20,690 nt of DNA from JAJTCH01 sp040386195 (GTDB lineage Bacteria > Pseudomonadota > Alphaproteobacteria > Rickettsiales > UBA1997), in the NCBI GenBank assembly GCA_040386195.1, contig JAZKFV010000015.1, positions 1 to 20,690 of the forward strand. Direction: 5' to 3'. Under the pieces are notes generated by a model that saw only the letters and a program-made list of their open reading frames with translations, searched no databases and was not told the DNA's origin. Below, in pieces: positions 5,998-13,572 of the stretch. Positions within the stretch are counted from its first letter, which is position 1. The number at the start of each line of letters is the position of its first letter. The position numbers were made by a program, and so were the translations under genes.

Positions 5998-6453
5998 TTA
6001 TCTTATCAACCCAACATCAACACCAATCTTTAACTTCTTCCAAACTTTATCCGCAGTTAAAACTGGGAGGTTTTTTTGTTTGGCTAGGGCTAGGCAGGCG
6101 CGGTCGCCTAGGGAGAGGCCGTGGGGTTTGGTGGATTTGTCTAGGGTGGCGGCGAGTTGGGCTTGGGTGGGGTCGAAATTTATGATTTGGGGGAAGGTGT
6201 TTTTTAGGAGCTGAGCGGCTTGTTTTTGGGTGGGCTCGTCGGGGATTGATCTGTTGATGATGACCAATGCTTCGGAAAAATTTACGCTGGAGATGATGGC
6301 GTGGTTTAGGTGTTTTTCTACGATTTTATAGCCCTCTTCTTGATTGATTAGAGCCATGATTGCTGAGGCGTCAACTATAATTTTTTTGGTTATTTCTTTT
6401 GGCATTTTGGTGGTGATTTTATTGGTTGGAATTTTTGGTAATTTTTTGGGCAT
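5998..6453 (-). CDS. vapC: VapC-type PIN-domain ribonuclease toxin, 151 aa
   Basis: VapC toxins are Mg-dependent ribonucleases, often cutting tRNA or rRNA. The four PIN acidic residues are all visible: D28 in KIIVDASAIMALI, E61 in VNFSEALVI, D117 in LSLGDRACLALA and D135 in LTADKVW. The frame's first ATG overlaps the vapB stop (TAATG), implying translational coupling. An internal ATG at residue 17 would remove a Lys/Thr/Pro-rich leader that is not part of the PIN fold, so the true start may be at 6405. The coding strand is unusually C- and A-rich, following the local strand skew. All catalytic residues are present, so activity is expected. Confidence 0.88.
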   Translation of the reverse strand: MPKKLPKIPTNKITTKMPKEITKKIIVDASAIMALINQEEGYKIVEKHLNHAIISSVNFSEALVIINRSIPDEPTQKQAAQLLKNTFPQIINFDPTQAQLAATLDKSTKPHGLSLGDRACLALAKQKNLPVLTADKVWKKLKIGVDVGLIR

Positions 6454-6695
6454 TATAATTTTTCGTTTTTTCTCATATCAATCAGCTTATCAGTCAAATT
6501 TTTCTTGTTTTTAGACTTAACGATATTTTGTAATTTGCGTAAAGATTGTTTGGGGCTGTGGAAGATGATGTCTTTTTCGTCGGAGATGCTGATCATTAGC
6601 TCATCGCCGGCTTGTAAATTTAGCTCCTTGCGGATTAAGGCTGGTATTACTACGCGGCCGTTTTCGTTGATGGTTGTGCTGTATTCGGTTCTCAT
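6453..6695 (-). CDS. vapB: VapB-type AbrB/MazE-fold antitoxin, 80 aa
   Basis: The first 50 residues form a swapped-hairpin AbrB domain: MRTEYSTTINENGRVVIP, then IRKELNLQAGDELMISI. This fold binds DNA and, in toxin-antitoxin pairs, represses the operon together with the toxin. The C-terminal tail (KLQNIVKSKNKKNLTDKLI) is the expected toxin-binding part. The stop codon overlaps the vapC start by one base. No strong Shine-Dalgarno is seen before the ATG. A TTGACA-type promoter lies about 85 bases upstream. Confidence 0.88.
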   Translation of the reverse strand: MRTEYSTTINENGRVVIPALIRKELNLQAGDELMISISDEKDIIFHSPKQSLRKLQNIVKSKNKKNLTDKLIDMRKNEKL

Positions 6696-6759
6696 GGAAT
6701 TGTTAATGTTGAGTTGTGGGTAAATGACATTTTTTGGGATTAGTGTCGTAATTTTTATT

Positions 6760-6785
6760 TATGACATAAAATGATGATTTGTCAA
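6760..6785 (-). promoter_or_regulatory. Promoter candidate for vapBC
   Basis: On the minus strand a consensus TTGACA (6785-6780) is followed by an AT-rich stretch with CATAAA/TCATAA near 6760-6766, where a -10 box should be. TGACAT motifs recur at about 6726, 6761 and 6805 on the plus strand and might be operator half-sites. The -35 match is good; the -10 match is poor. Confidence 0.4.
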
Positions 6786-6818
6786 TTTAATAGTGATTTT
6801 AGTTTGACATGAACCCAC

Positions 6819-6841
6819 GATCAGGATTGCAAATCCCGACC
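6819..6841 (+). repeat. Degenerate REP palindrome
   Basis: GATCAGGATT-GCA-AATCCCGACC is preceded by ATGAACCCAC and followed by TGCC. Loop, right arm and flank match the REP at 4993-5015 in the same orientation; the left arm has two substitutions that weaken the stem. Confidence 0.7.
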
Positions 6842-6885
6842 TGCCATAGGACCTGCACCAATATTTTTTAATGGTTCTGGTAATC

Positions 6886-6937
6886 AACTAGAGAGCAAAA
6901 CTGGATTGCCGCGCCGCTGAAGCGGCTCGCAATGACG
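6886..6937. repeat. Solo right half of the nested palindromic element
   Basis: AACTAGAG, then ACTGGATTGCCGCGCCGCTG and the closing GGCTCGCAATGACG match the right half of the elements at 905-1022 and 2732-2851. The left half is missing; the sequence to its left is a degenerate REP and unrelated bases. The remaining half still forms its own GCCGCT-GA-AGCGGC hairpin. Confidence 0.8.
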
Positions 6938-6968
6938 GTGTTTTTAGTGCGGTTGTCGTGACAATGAG

Positions 6969-7769
6969 TTAGATTCTTACTGCTAGTTTGTTTTGGAGGA
7001 GTTCTTCATTTAAATAAACACCCGATTCAAAGATTTGGGCGGGGGATTTTTTGTTGGTGGGGTCGTAGAAGATGTGGGCGATGTAGCGGCCGTAGATGTC
7101 GGCTTTTTGGGTTTGGATCATTAGGGAATTTAGGGTGGTGAGTTTTTGTTGGACGAAAGTTTGGGCTTCTTTGCCGGCTTTGGTGGTGATTTCGGGGCAA
7201 TCGACGCAGGCTAGACGGATGCGTTGGTTTTTGTGGATGTCGAAGCCGAGGTCGATATAGAGATTTAGTGTGTCGCCGTCGATAACTTTGATTACTTTGG
7301 CTTGGTAGAGATAAGTTGGATTTGTGGGGCGTTTTAGGATGGTTTTTTGGGATTTATCTTTTTTTTCGGTGGCGAGTTTGATGGCACAGATTAGCTGGTT
7401 TTTGCTCCATTTATTTTTTATGGCTTCTTGTTCTAGGCTTGCTCGGAGGGTTTGATCTTTGATGGTCATTAAGTGGCGGTAGTGCGACCAGCCTAGGATT
7501 TCGTTTTTGGGGGTGGATTTGTAGAGGTGGAAAAAATTTATGCAGCGGCTTAGGTTGCTTTGGTCTATTTCTAAATCTTCCGATAGGGTTTGAATGATGG
7601 AATTGTGATAGCCGGCATTTTGGGAGAGTTGTTCGGATTCAATTCTTTTGCCGATTTTCCAATAGGTTTCAACTAGTTGGTGATTGGTTTTGTTGGTGGA
7701 ATTTTGTTGGAGGGTTTTGATGTCGGATAGGAGTTTGGTGTATTGTTGTTTGTTTAATGTGGCTGGCAT
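6969..7769 (-). CDS. Fusion of DUF1016 N-terminal (YhcG_N) domain to staphylococcal-nuclease-like domain, 266 aa
   Basis: Residues about 12-133 match the DUF1016 N-terminal domain: VETYWKIGKRIESEQ, QTLSEDLEI, LGWSHYRHLMTIKD and NKWSKNQLICAI. In typical DUF1016/YhcG proteins this all-helical domain is followed by a PD-(D/E)XK nuclease. Here residues about 152-266 are instead a thermonuclease (SNase, OB-fold) domain. Its residues equivalent to S. aureus SNase are present: D166 in DGDT, R185, D190 and E193 in RLACVDCPE, and R228 in YGRYIAHIF. The final EELLQNKLAVRI matches the SNase C-terminal helix. No signal peptide is visible, so it is probably intracellular. The frame is intact and no Shine-Dalgarno is obvious. 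It could be a DNA-targeting defence or mobile-element nuclease; that role is inferred. Confidence 0.85.
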   Translation of the reverse strand: MPATLNKQQYTKLLSDIKTLQQNSTNKTNHQLVETYWKIGKRIESEQLSQNAGYHNSIIQTLSEDLEIDQSNLSRCINFFHLYKSTPKNEILGWSHYRHLMTIKDQTLRASLEQEAIKNKWSKNQLICAIKLATEKKDKSQKTILKRPTNPTYLYQAKVIKVIDGDTLNLYIDLGFDIHKNQRIRLACVDCPEITTKAGKEAQTFVQQKLTTLNSLMIQTQKADIYGRYIAHIFYDPTNKKSPAQIFESGVYLNEELLQNKLAVRI

Positions 7770-7925
7770 ATTGATTTATGGTTTGTTGTTTTGATATGTT
7801 GGTATTACAAAGCATTTACTAATTAATCATAAACCCGCCAACTCTTATAATTCAAGGATTAAGATTTAATTGTCACTATGAAAAAACTTTAAAACTTGAA
7901 TTGTATGAACCCTTTGATTTATTGT

Positions 7926-7960
7926 GGGTAGCGGTTGTAAGCCTTGACCTACTTCTGAAG
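7926..7960 (-). repeat. Possible REP relic in the SNase-fusion/DUF4116 intergenic region
   Basis: The 219-base gap 7770-7988 between divergent genes holds no gene. At 7926-7960, GGGTAGCGGTT-GTA-AGCC, then TTGACCTACTTCTGAAG, resembles a decayed REP, with an ATGAACC motif upstream at about 7906 as in other copies. Pairing of the arms is poor, so this is a weak call. Confidence 0.35.
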
Positions 7961-7988
7961 AAAATTTTAGCCAACAACAATCAAAATT

Positions 7989-9260
7989 ATGAAACGCATA
8001 TTTGCAATATTATTTATTTTGCTTCTTGCGCCTCAGCAATTATATGCAGCATCAATATCATCGTTTGTTGAATATTATTTGTTACAAAAATTCCCCAAAA
8101 ATATCACCAGAAATGGTGATGAATACACCATTCGCGCTAATTCAGGTAAGATAATTAAAATGCAGAATTGTAATGATTTGGTGGGTGATAAATGCGAAGG
8201 TGATAATTGGAAATATTATTCCTTACAAGATGTGATTGATAATCGATATGTGATATTTGAACTGCGGGGGCAGCATTATGAAGTTACTGACTTAAATTTG
8301 GGCAATCAAATTATCACTCGAGGATTTCCAAATTTTTCTCCGGATCGCACCAGAATTATTGCTGTTGAAGCTAATGAAATGGACGGTTCATCAATTGATC
8401 TTTATGAAATGAAAAATGGTAAATATCAATTAGTTTTTGAAAAAGGTGACGGTGAATATTATTTGCCAGAGTTTCATTCTTGGAAAAATAATGATGTAAT
8501 TAGAATAGAAGATGAGCACTGGATAGAAGATAAAACCGTTCCTTTTGGACAAAGAATGGGCGTGGTTAATATGGTTTTATCTTACAATAAAAAAACAGCA
8601 AAATGGGAATGTAAAAAAACCAACAAAAAATTTCCGATCATAAAAACTGATGAAGAGGTGAATGATTTTGAAAAAAGATTTCCAGATATTAGATCATTTT
8701 TCACTGATAAAAAATTAGTGTTATCAATGCTTAAAGGTCGAGAAACCAATGTTAAATATATTAGCAAAAAATTATTTGATGATGCAAAAGTGATGCGGGC
8801 TGCTGTTAAATCCAATATTGGAAATGTTCAATATATTTCGCCACGATTAGCTGGTGATGTGAATTTTATGACATCTCTTCTAGAAATTGATACCTACACT
8901 TTTAAATATGCCTCAGAAAAATTGCGCGATGACCGAGATTTTGTACTTAAGGCATTAAGTTGGAAAAGTCGTGATCCAAACGCAAATTTTCTTTTTGTAT
9001 CCAAAAGATTACAAGATGATGAGGAGCTGCTTAAAATTGTTCTTTCCAAAAATAATGGTCAAGTCCTTGTTATATCGCCAAGAATTCAGGATAAACTTGG
9101 TAAAGATAAGGAATTTGCTATCCAATTAATAAACATTAGTTGCCGAATTTTCTCGCATTTTTCAGATCAGTTAAAAAGCGATAAGGGAATTCGTTTTGCA
9201 GCAGAAAATGCATGTAAAACTCAGAGAATTTCTTTTGAAATGATTTCAGGAGAAAATTGA
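7989..9260 (+). CDS. Exported protein with DUF4116-like repeats, 423 aa
   Basis: The first 20 residues, MKRIFAILFILLLAPQQLYA, form a standard signal peptide followed by A-S-I, so the protein is probably secreted to the periplasm or beyond. Residues about 25-215 form a mixed beta domain with no recognised family. From about 230 to the end there are helical repeats resembling DUF4116. Each has a pattern like DKKLVLSMLKGRETNVKYIS, with D-D-x-x-V-hydrophobic starts (LFDDAKVMRAAVKSN, LRDDRDFVLKALSW, LQDDEELLKIVLSKN) and an xYxSxRL ending. DUF4116 repeats are common in bacteria and viruses of protists, and their function is unknown. The gene stands alone, divergent from the SNase fusion. The signal peptide is confident; the repeat assignment is good. 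Confidence 0.72.
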   Translation: MKRIFAILFILLLAPQQLYAASISSFVEYYLLQKFPKNITRNGDEYTIRANSGKIIKMQNCNDLVGDKCEGDNWKYYSLQDVIDNRYVIFELRGQHYEVTDLNLGNQIITRGFPNFSPDRTRIIAVEANEMDGSSIDLYEMKNGKYQLVFEKGDGEYYLPEFHSWKNNDVIRIEDEHWIEDKTVPFGQRMGVVNMVLSYNKKTAKWECKKTNKKFPIIKTDEEVNDFEKRFPDIRSFFTDKKLVLSMLKGRETNVKYISKKLFDDAKVMRAAVKSNIGNVQYISPRLAGDVNFMTSLLEIDTYTFKYASEKLRDDRDFVLKALSWKSRDPNANFLFVSKRLQDDEELLKIVLSKNNGQVLVISPRIQDKLGKDKEFAIQLINISCRIFSHFSDQLKSDKGIRFAAENACKTQRISFEMISGEN

Positions 9261-9354
9261 ATCTTTTGATTTATTAAGATTGGCGATTATTATTCCCGAG
9301 GTAAATGGGGCGGTTTCAGACTAGCTTACAAAAATTAACAGAAAAGTTTTATCT

Positions 9355-9370
9355 ATGACCCACGGGTCAT
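9355..9370. promoter_or_regulatory. Perfect palindrome upstream of gatB
   Basis: ATGACCC-AC-GGGTCAT is a perfect 7-bp inverted repeat with a 2-base centre, 27 bases before the gatB start. It is followed by a run of A, not T, on the plus strand, so it is not a terminator for the DUF4116 gene. Its position between promoter space and start fits an operator or a leader hairpin. The binding factor is unknown. Confidence 0.45.
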
Positions 9371-9397
9371 AAAAAAATTCAATTAGAAATTTCAAAA

Positions 9398-10864
9398 ATG
9401 ACTTACACAATTCAAGGTAAAAATAATGTTTATGAACTAGTTATTGGGTGTGAGATTCATGCGCAGATTGCTACGGAATCGAAACTGTTTTCGCGTAGTT
9501 CTACTACTTTTGGGAGTCCGCAAAATTCGCAAGTGTCGTTTGTGGATGCTGCGATGCCGGGGATGTTGCCGGTGATGAATGAGTTTGCGGTGGCGCAGGC
9601 GGTCAAAACTGGGCTGGGGCTCAATGCGCAGATTAATTTGCGGTCGGTTTTTGATCGGAAGAATTATTTTTATGCGGATTTGCCGCAAGGTTATCAGATT
9701 TCGCAATTTTCTGATCCGATTGTTGGGGTTGGGTTTGTTGAGGTGGAGGTGCCTAATGAGGATAAGACTACTTATAAAAAACGGGTGGGGATTACGAGGT
9801 TGCATTTGGAGCAGGATGCGGGCAAGTCGATTCATGATCAGCACCCTACTCTCAGCTTGATTGATTTGAACCGTTCGGGGGTTGCTTTGATGGAGATTGT
9901 TTCGGATCCGGATATTACTACGCCGGTTGAGGCTGCGGAATATGTGAAGAAAATTCGGGCGATTGTGCGGGCGTTGAATACTTGTGATGGCGATATGGAG
10001 AAAGGGAATTTGCGGTGTGATGCCAATGTTTCGGTGCGTAAGGTTGGCGAGACGAAATTGGGAACGCGGTGTGAGATTAAGAATTTGAATTCGACTCGAA
10101 ACATTGTGCGCGCTATTGAATTTGAAGCGGCGCGTCAGGTTGATATTTTGGAAAACGGTGGAAGCATTGATCAAGAAACTCGGTTGTTTGATGCAATCAC
10201 CGGCGAGACTAGAACGATGCGCAGCAAAGAAGATGCGATGGATTATCGCTATTTTCCGGATCCGGATTTGCCGCCGCTGGTGATTACTTCTGAGTTTGTT
10301 GACGAGATTAGAAAAACTATGCCGGAATTGCCGGATGCCAAGAAAGCGCGCTATGTGAGTGAGTTGGGGATTTCGGAATATGACGCTAGGGTTTTGACGA
10401 TGGATGCGGATATTTGTGGGTATTTTGAGAAGTTGATTGAAAAGCACGAAGCCAAGATTTGTTTGACTTGGTTGACGGTTGAACTTTTCGGGCGGATGAA
10501 TAAGGCTGGGGTTGCTTTTGAGAATTTGAAAATTTCTGCGGATGATTTGATTGGGCTTTTAGATTTGATTAAGAGTGGGGAGATTTCTGGGAAGATTGCT
10601 AAGGATGTGATGGATATTATGTTTGAAACTGGCGATTCTCCTTTGAAGATTGTTGAGGAGAAAGGCTTTAAGCAGGTTAGTGATTTGGGTGCGGTTGAGA
10701 AAGTTATTGATGCGGTGATGGCGGATAATCCGGATAAATTGGCGGAATATCGGTCTGGGAAGGATAAGTTGTTTGGGTTTTTTGTTGGGCAGGTGATGAA
10801 GGAATCTAAAGGACAGGCTAATCCGAATGTGGTTAATGAGATGCTGAAGGAGAAGTTGAAATAG
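9398..10864 (+). CDS. gatB: Aspartyl/glutamyl-tRNA(Asn/Gln) amidotransferase subunit B, 488 aa
   Basis: GatB is the kinase and tRNA-binding subunit of GatCAB, which amidates misacylated Glu-tRNA(Gln) and Asp-tRNA(Asn) in organisms lacking the direct synthetases. The catalytic cradle (about 12-300) starts YELVIGCEIHAQ and contains the family signature FDRKNYFYADLPQGYQISQ (85-103), then HLEQDAGKS. The helical and YqeY tail domains (about 300-488) complete the usual length. The more common arrangement is gatC-gatA-gatB; here gatB is alone, with an unrelated serine hydrolase downstream, so gatA and gatC must be elsewhere. A palindrome sits 27 bases upstream. The coding strand is very G-rich at third positions. 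Confidence 0.97.
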   Translation: MTYTIQGKNNVYELVIGCEIHAQIATESKLFSRSSTTFGSPQNSQVSFVDAAMPGMLPVMNEFAVAQAVKTGLGLNAQINLRSVFDRKNYFYADLPQGYQISQFSDPIVGVGFVEVEVPNEDKTTYKKRVGITRLHLEQDAGKSIHDQHPTLSLIDLNRSGVALMEIVSDPDITTPVEAAEYVKKIRAIVRALNTCDGDMEKGNLRCDANVSVRKVGETKLGTRCEIKNLNSTRNIVRAIEFEAARQVDILENGGSIDQETRLFDAITGETRTMRSKEDAMDYRYFPDPDLPPLVITSEFVDEIRKTMPELPDAKKARYVSELGISEYDARVLTMDADICGYFEKLIEKHEAKICLTWLTVELFGRMNKAGVAFENLKISADDLIGLLDLIKSGEISGKIAKDVMDIMFETGDSPLKIVEEKGFKQVSDLGAVEKVIDAVMADNPDKLAEYRSGKDKLFGFFVGQVMKESKGQANPNVVNEMLKEKLK

Positions 10865-10876
10865 GAATGAACGTTA

Positions 10877-10901
10877 GGGTCGGGGTTACAAACCCCAACC
10901 C
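10877..10901 (+). repeat. REP palindrome after gatB
   Basis: GGGTCGGGGTT-ACA-AACCCCAACCC is an 11-bp hairpin with one mismatch, preceded by ATGAACGTTA and followed by GCATCGGG. It has the same family and orientation as the copy at 4993-5015. It starts 12 bases after the gatB stop, a typical REP position at the 3' end of a gene. Confidence 0.8.
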
Positions 10902-10947
10902 GCATCGGGTAGGGATCAATTAAATTTATTAACTAAATAGTTTTAAT

Positions 10948-13572
10948 ATGCCTAATTTGACTGCATCTGAACAGCGCCTCATTGCCACTTTCGCTCAGGA
11001 TAATACATTTGGACATATCACCGCCATTACACAAAAAGGTCAAAAACCGGTGATTGAAGTTTTGGGTAGCAGGGATTTTCTTCATCCGGAGCGATTAATG
11101 GAAGAAGGAACTATAGGCGGCATTGGTAGCATTACTAAGCCATTTACTGCTGCAACATTGGTGAGTTTGTGGGATGCGGAATTGACGGCAAGAAAAGAGG
11201 GAAAAGCTGATGAAAATAAATTATGGTTTCCGCAAGGAATGAAGACGCCGTTAAGCCATTTTATGAGTGGATTGGAAGAGAGATTTCCTGATTGCGCTCA
11301 GTTGTTTGGCAGGATTAAGCAAGATGAACATTATCAAAATCAAGACCCAAATCAAAATATAACTCTCGAACACCTACTCAATCACAGCCACGGGCTTGGC
11401 GCTAGAAATGATGATAAATCTTGGCGGATGGTTCAAAGTACTGGCGATAGGCCGCTGACATTGCCGGAAATTGCTAACATTACTGAAAAAAGACCGGATG
11501 AAAAATTTGGAAAACATTTATATGGCAATTTTGGTTCTGATTTAGTGGCGATGATTATTGAAGTGGTGGCAAGTGCCATGAATAGAGATGTGAATAAAAA
11601 AGATATTTCTTTTGATGAGGCAGTGCACCAATATGTGCTTGATCCGCACGGGTTGAATGATACTAAAACACAAAGTGAGGCCGTGGCATTATACGCAAAT
11701 CCGGCTGCAAATGTTGCTAGCGGTTATGTTTTGGCGAATCGAGATAAGGATGGTAATTGGACTCCCACTGAGGCAAATTTTAATTATAAATCCAACACTG
11801 TTGGCGGTGGCGGGCTTAAATCTTCAGTTTCTGATTTAAACAAATTTGCTTCATTATATTTTGATGCGCAAATGTTTGAAAATGATGAGGTAAAAAAAGC
11901 GGTGTTGGATGTTGAAAGTGGCGTGAATGTGGCGATGGATGGCGGTAAAAAATATGAAAAATATCATTTGGGAATAATGAAATATCCAAATGGTGAAGTT
12001 GGTCATTCCGGCAATGATTTTACATCGCAAGCAAATTTAGTGTTTAACCCAAAAACTGGCGAAACCTTTGTTGGTTTGTGGGCGGTTGAAAATATTAATT
12101 GTGTAATTTCACAAATTACATTTGGCGGCGCTTATCCTCAAGATGCCGAAATTTTAAATAATTTTGCGAAACAATTAAATAATGTTTCTTCAATATCAGG
12201 AATGGATAAAAAACCCGGCAGTGCAGAGTTTGAGCAAGCTGTTAATGAGGCGATTAACGCAGCTGAAAATAAAGATGAAATAATGCAAGCGCTTGGAAAA
12301 TTTCAACAGTTGAATGAAGCAATATCAAAAAAATATCCCACTTCGCAAGATTTGGTTGATAATATTACAGGAATTATTGCGGAATTTTCTGTGCCACAAG
12401 CTAATCAAGAACAAAAAACAAAACAAATAACAGCGGGGGATTTAGGTGATTACAAGCCGGTAAAACCAGAGAAACCTCTTTTGATGACAGTTAAAATTCC
12501 TGATCGGGATGTTAAAGTTCTTGATCCGAATAATATTCCGCTGAAGGAAATTCTGGCTTTTACTCAGGAAGGTTTGGCGGTTGCGGTTGAGTATTATAAT
12601 CAGAAATATAATCAGAAAGATGATCCAGAACATCCACCAAAGCATCCACCAAGAGGAGAGATTAAGCAGATTTCACTCCTTCCAAAAAGAGAAGGTGATT
12701 TTAACTTAGATTGTGAAAAGGCGAAGGAGATTCAGAATAATATTAGTAAAATTAAGGAATTGGCCAAGGATAATGGTGATTTGGATAAAGGGCAGGAAGA
12801 TTTGTTGCGGTTTTTAGACAATGAACTTGATGTGGTTGAGGAGCGAATGGCAACTTGTGTGGTGGAGGGTTATCTCTCTGAGTTGCGGTCTTTTGCTGGT
12901 TTGGGCAATCAAAAAATTATATTAACTACGGCAGCCACGCAGGAAGATGGAAGTGTAAGATTGAACCACTCTAATCCCTTTGTTTTAACTGATGAGAAGC
13001 TGATATTGCTTCGGGATGATCACAGCAAATGGAGCAGAAGAATATATGACAAAATTGCTGGAGAATTGGGTGTGAAGCTGGTTTATCAATTGCCGGTTAA
13101 AGAAAAAGGTGAAGAGGGAAGAACCTCGATGCAAGGTGATGAAAGTTCGTGTCATTTTATTGCTTGTGGGGTTTTGAAAGATTTGGATGTGGAGGATATG
13201 AAAATGGTGGCTGGTTTTGAAGATGGTTATCAGCCGCTGCCAAAGATGCTTAAATATTCGCAATCGGAACGGCATTTAAGTAATGTTTTGCAAGATGAAA
13301 AATTGCGTGAATCTACTCCGGTGAAAGCTGACGGCAGATCGGTGGCTAAGTATGTTGAGGATAACAAAAAACCTGCTGTTGGAGATGAAGGGCGGGTTGG
13401 TCACAGAAGCCGGATAGGAGATAAAGCTAGACAATTTATTGGTTTGTTGGAAAAGCTTGAAACAGCTTTAGAAGGTGCCGAGCAAACGACGGGGAAGTTT
13501 GCGGCGCAGATATTGGCAGAAAGACGGCAGCAGAAATTAGAATCTGGCGGCAAAATGATTGGAGGTAAATAA
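10948..13572 (+). CDS. Large fused protein: serine beta-lactamase-like hydrolase plus unknown C-terminal half, 874 aa
   Basis: Residues about 15-410 are a beta-lactamase/class C penicillin-binding-protein-like hydrolase. The SxxK motif is SITK (61-64), the Tyr motif is YGN (192-194), and the third motif is HSG (353-355) in GEVGHSGND; LEHLLNHSHGL is also typical. There is no signal peptide, unlike cell-wall enzymes, so it acts in the cytoplasm or is exported by a dedicated system. The C-terminal 450 residues match no family I recognise. They contain a Pro/Lys-rich linker (EHPPKHPPRGE), a coiled-coil-prone segment, and QGDESSC (729-735). Its Gln-x5-Cys spacing resembles CE-clan cysteine peptidases. 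The TAA stop overlaps the xerC ATG. A REP precedes the gene. The hydrolase call is confident; the C-terminal suggestion is weak. Confidence 0.82.
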   Translation: MPNLTASEQRLIATFAQDNTFGHITAITQKGQKPVIEVLGSRDFLHPERLMEEGTIGGIGSITKPFTAATLVSLWDAELTARKEGKADENKLWFPQGMKTPLSHFMSGLEERFPDCAQLFGRIKQDEHYQNQDPNQNITLEHLLNHSHGLGARNDDKSWRMVQSTGDRPLTLPEIANITEKRPDEKFGKHLYGNFGSDLVAMIIEVVASAMNRDVNKKDISFDEAVHQYVLDPHGLNDTKTQSEAVALYANPAANVASGYVLANRDKDGNWTPTEANFNYKSNTVGGGGLKSSVSDLNKFASLYFDAQMFENDEVKKAVLDVESGVNVAMDGGKKYEKYHLGIMKYPNGEVGHSGNDFTSQANLVFNPKTGETFVGLWAVENINCVISQITFGGAYPQDAEILNNFAKQLNNVSSISGMDKKPGSAEFEQAVNEAINAAENKDEIMQALGKFQQLNEAISKKYPTSQDLVDNITGIIAEFSVPQANQEQKTKQITAGDLGDYKPVKPEKPLLMTVKIPDRDVKVLDPNNIPLKEILAFTQEGLAVAVEYYNQKYNQKDDPEHPPKHPPRGEIKQISLLPKREGDFNLDCEKAKEIQNNISKIKELAKDNGDLDKGQEDLLRFLDNELDVVEERMATCVVEGYLSELRSFAGLGNQKIILTTAATQEDGSVRLNHSNPFVLTDEKLILLRDDHSKWSRRIYDKIAGELGVKLVYQLPVKEKGEEGRTSMQGDESSCHFIACGVLKDLDVEDMKMVAGFEDGYQPLPKMLKYSQSERHLSNVLQDEKLRESTPVKADGRSVAKYVEDNKKPAVGDEGRVGHRSRIGDKARQFIGLLEKLETALEGAEQTTGKFAAQILAERRQQKLESGGKMIGGK

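Noticed and set aside
9355..9370. Palindrome before gatB as a terminator of the DUF4116 gene
   Set aside because: It is followed by A residues rather than T on the plus strand and lies 94 bases past the stop codon.
9437..10447. 336-residue open frame on the minus strand
   Set aside because: It lies entirely inside gatB, and its Arg/His/Ile/Asn-rich composition is typical of an antisense shadow frame.
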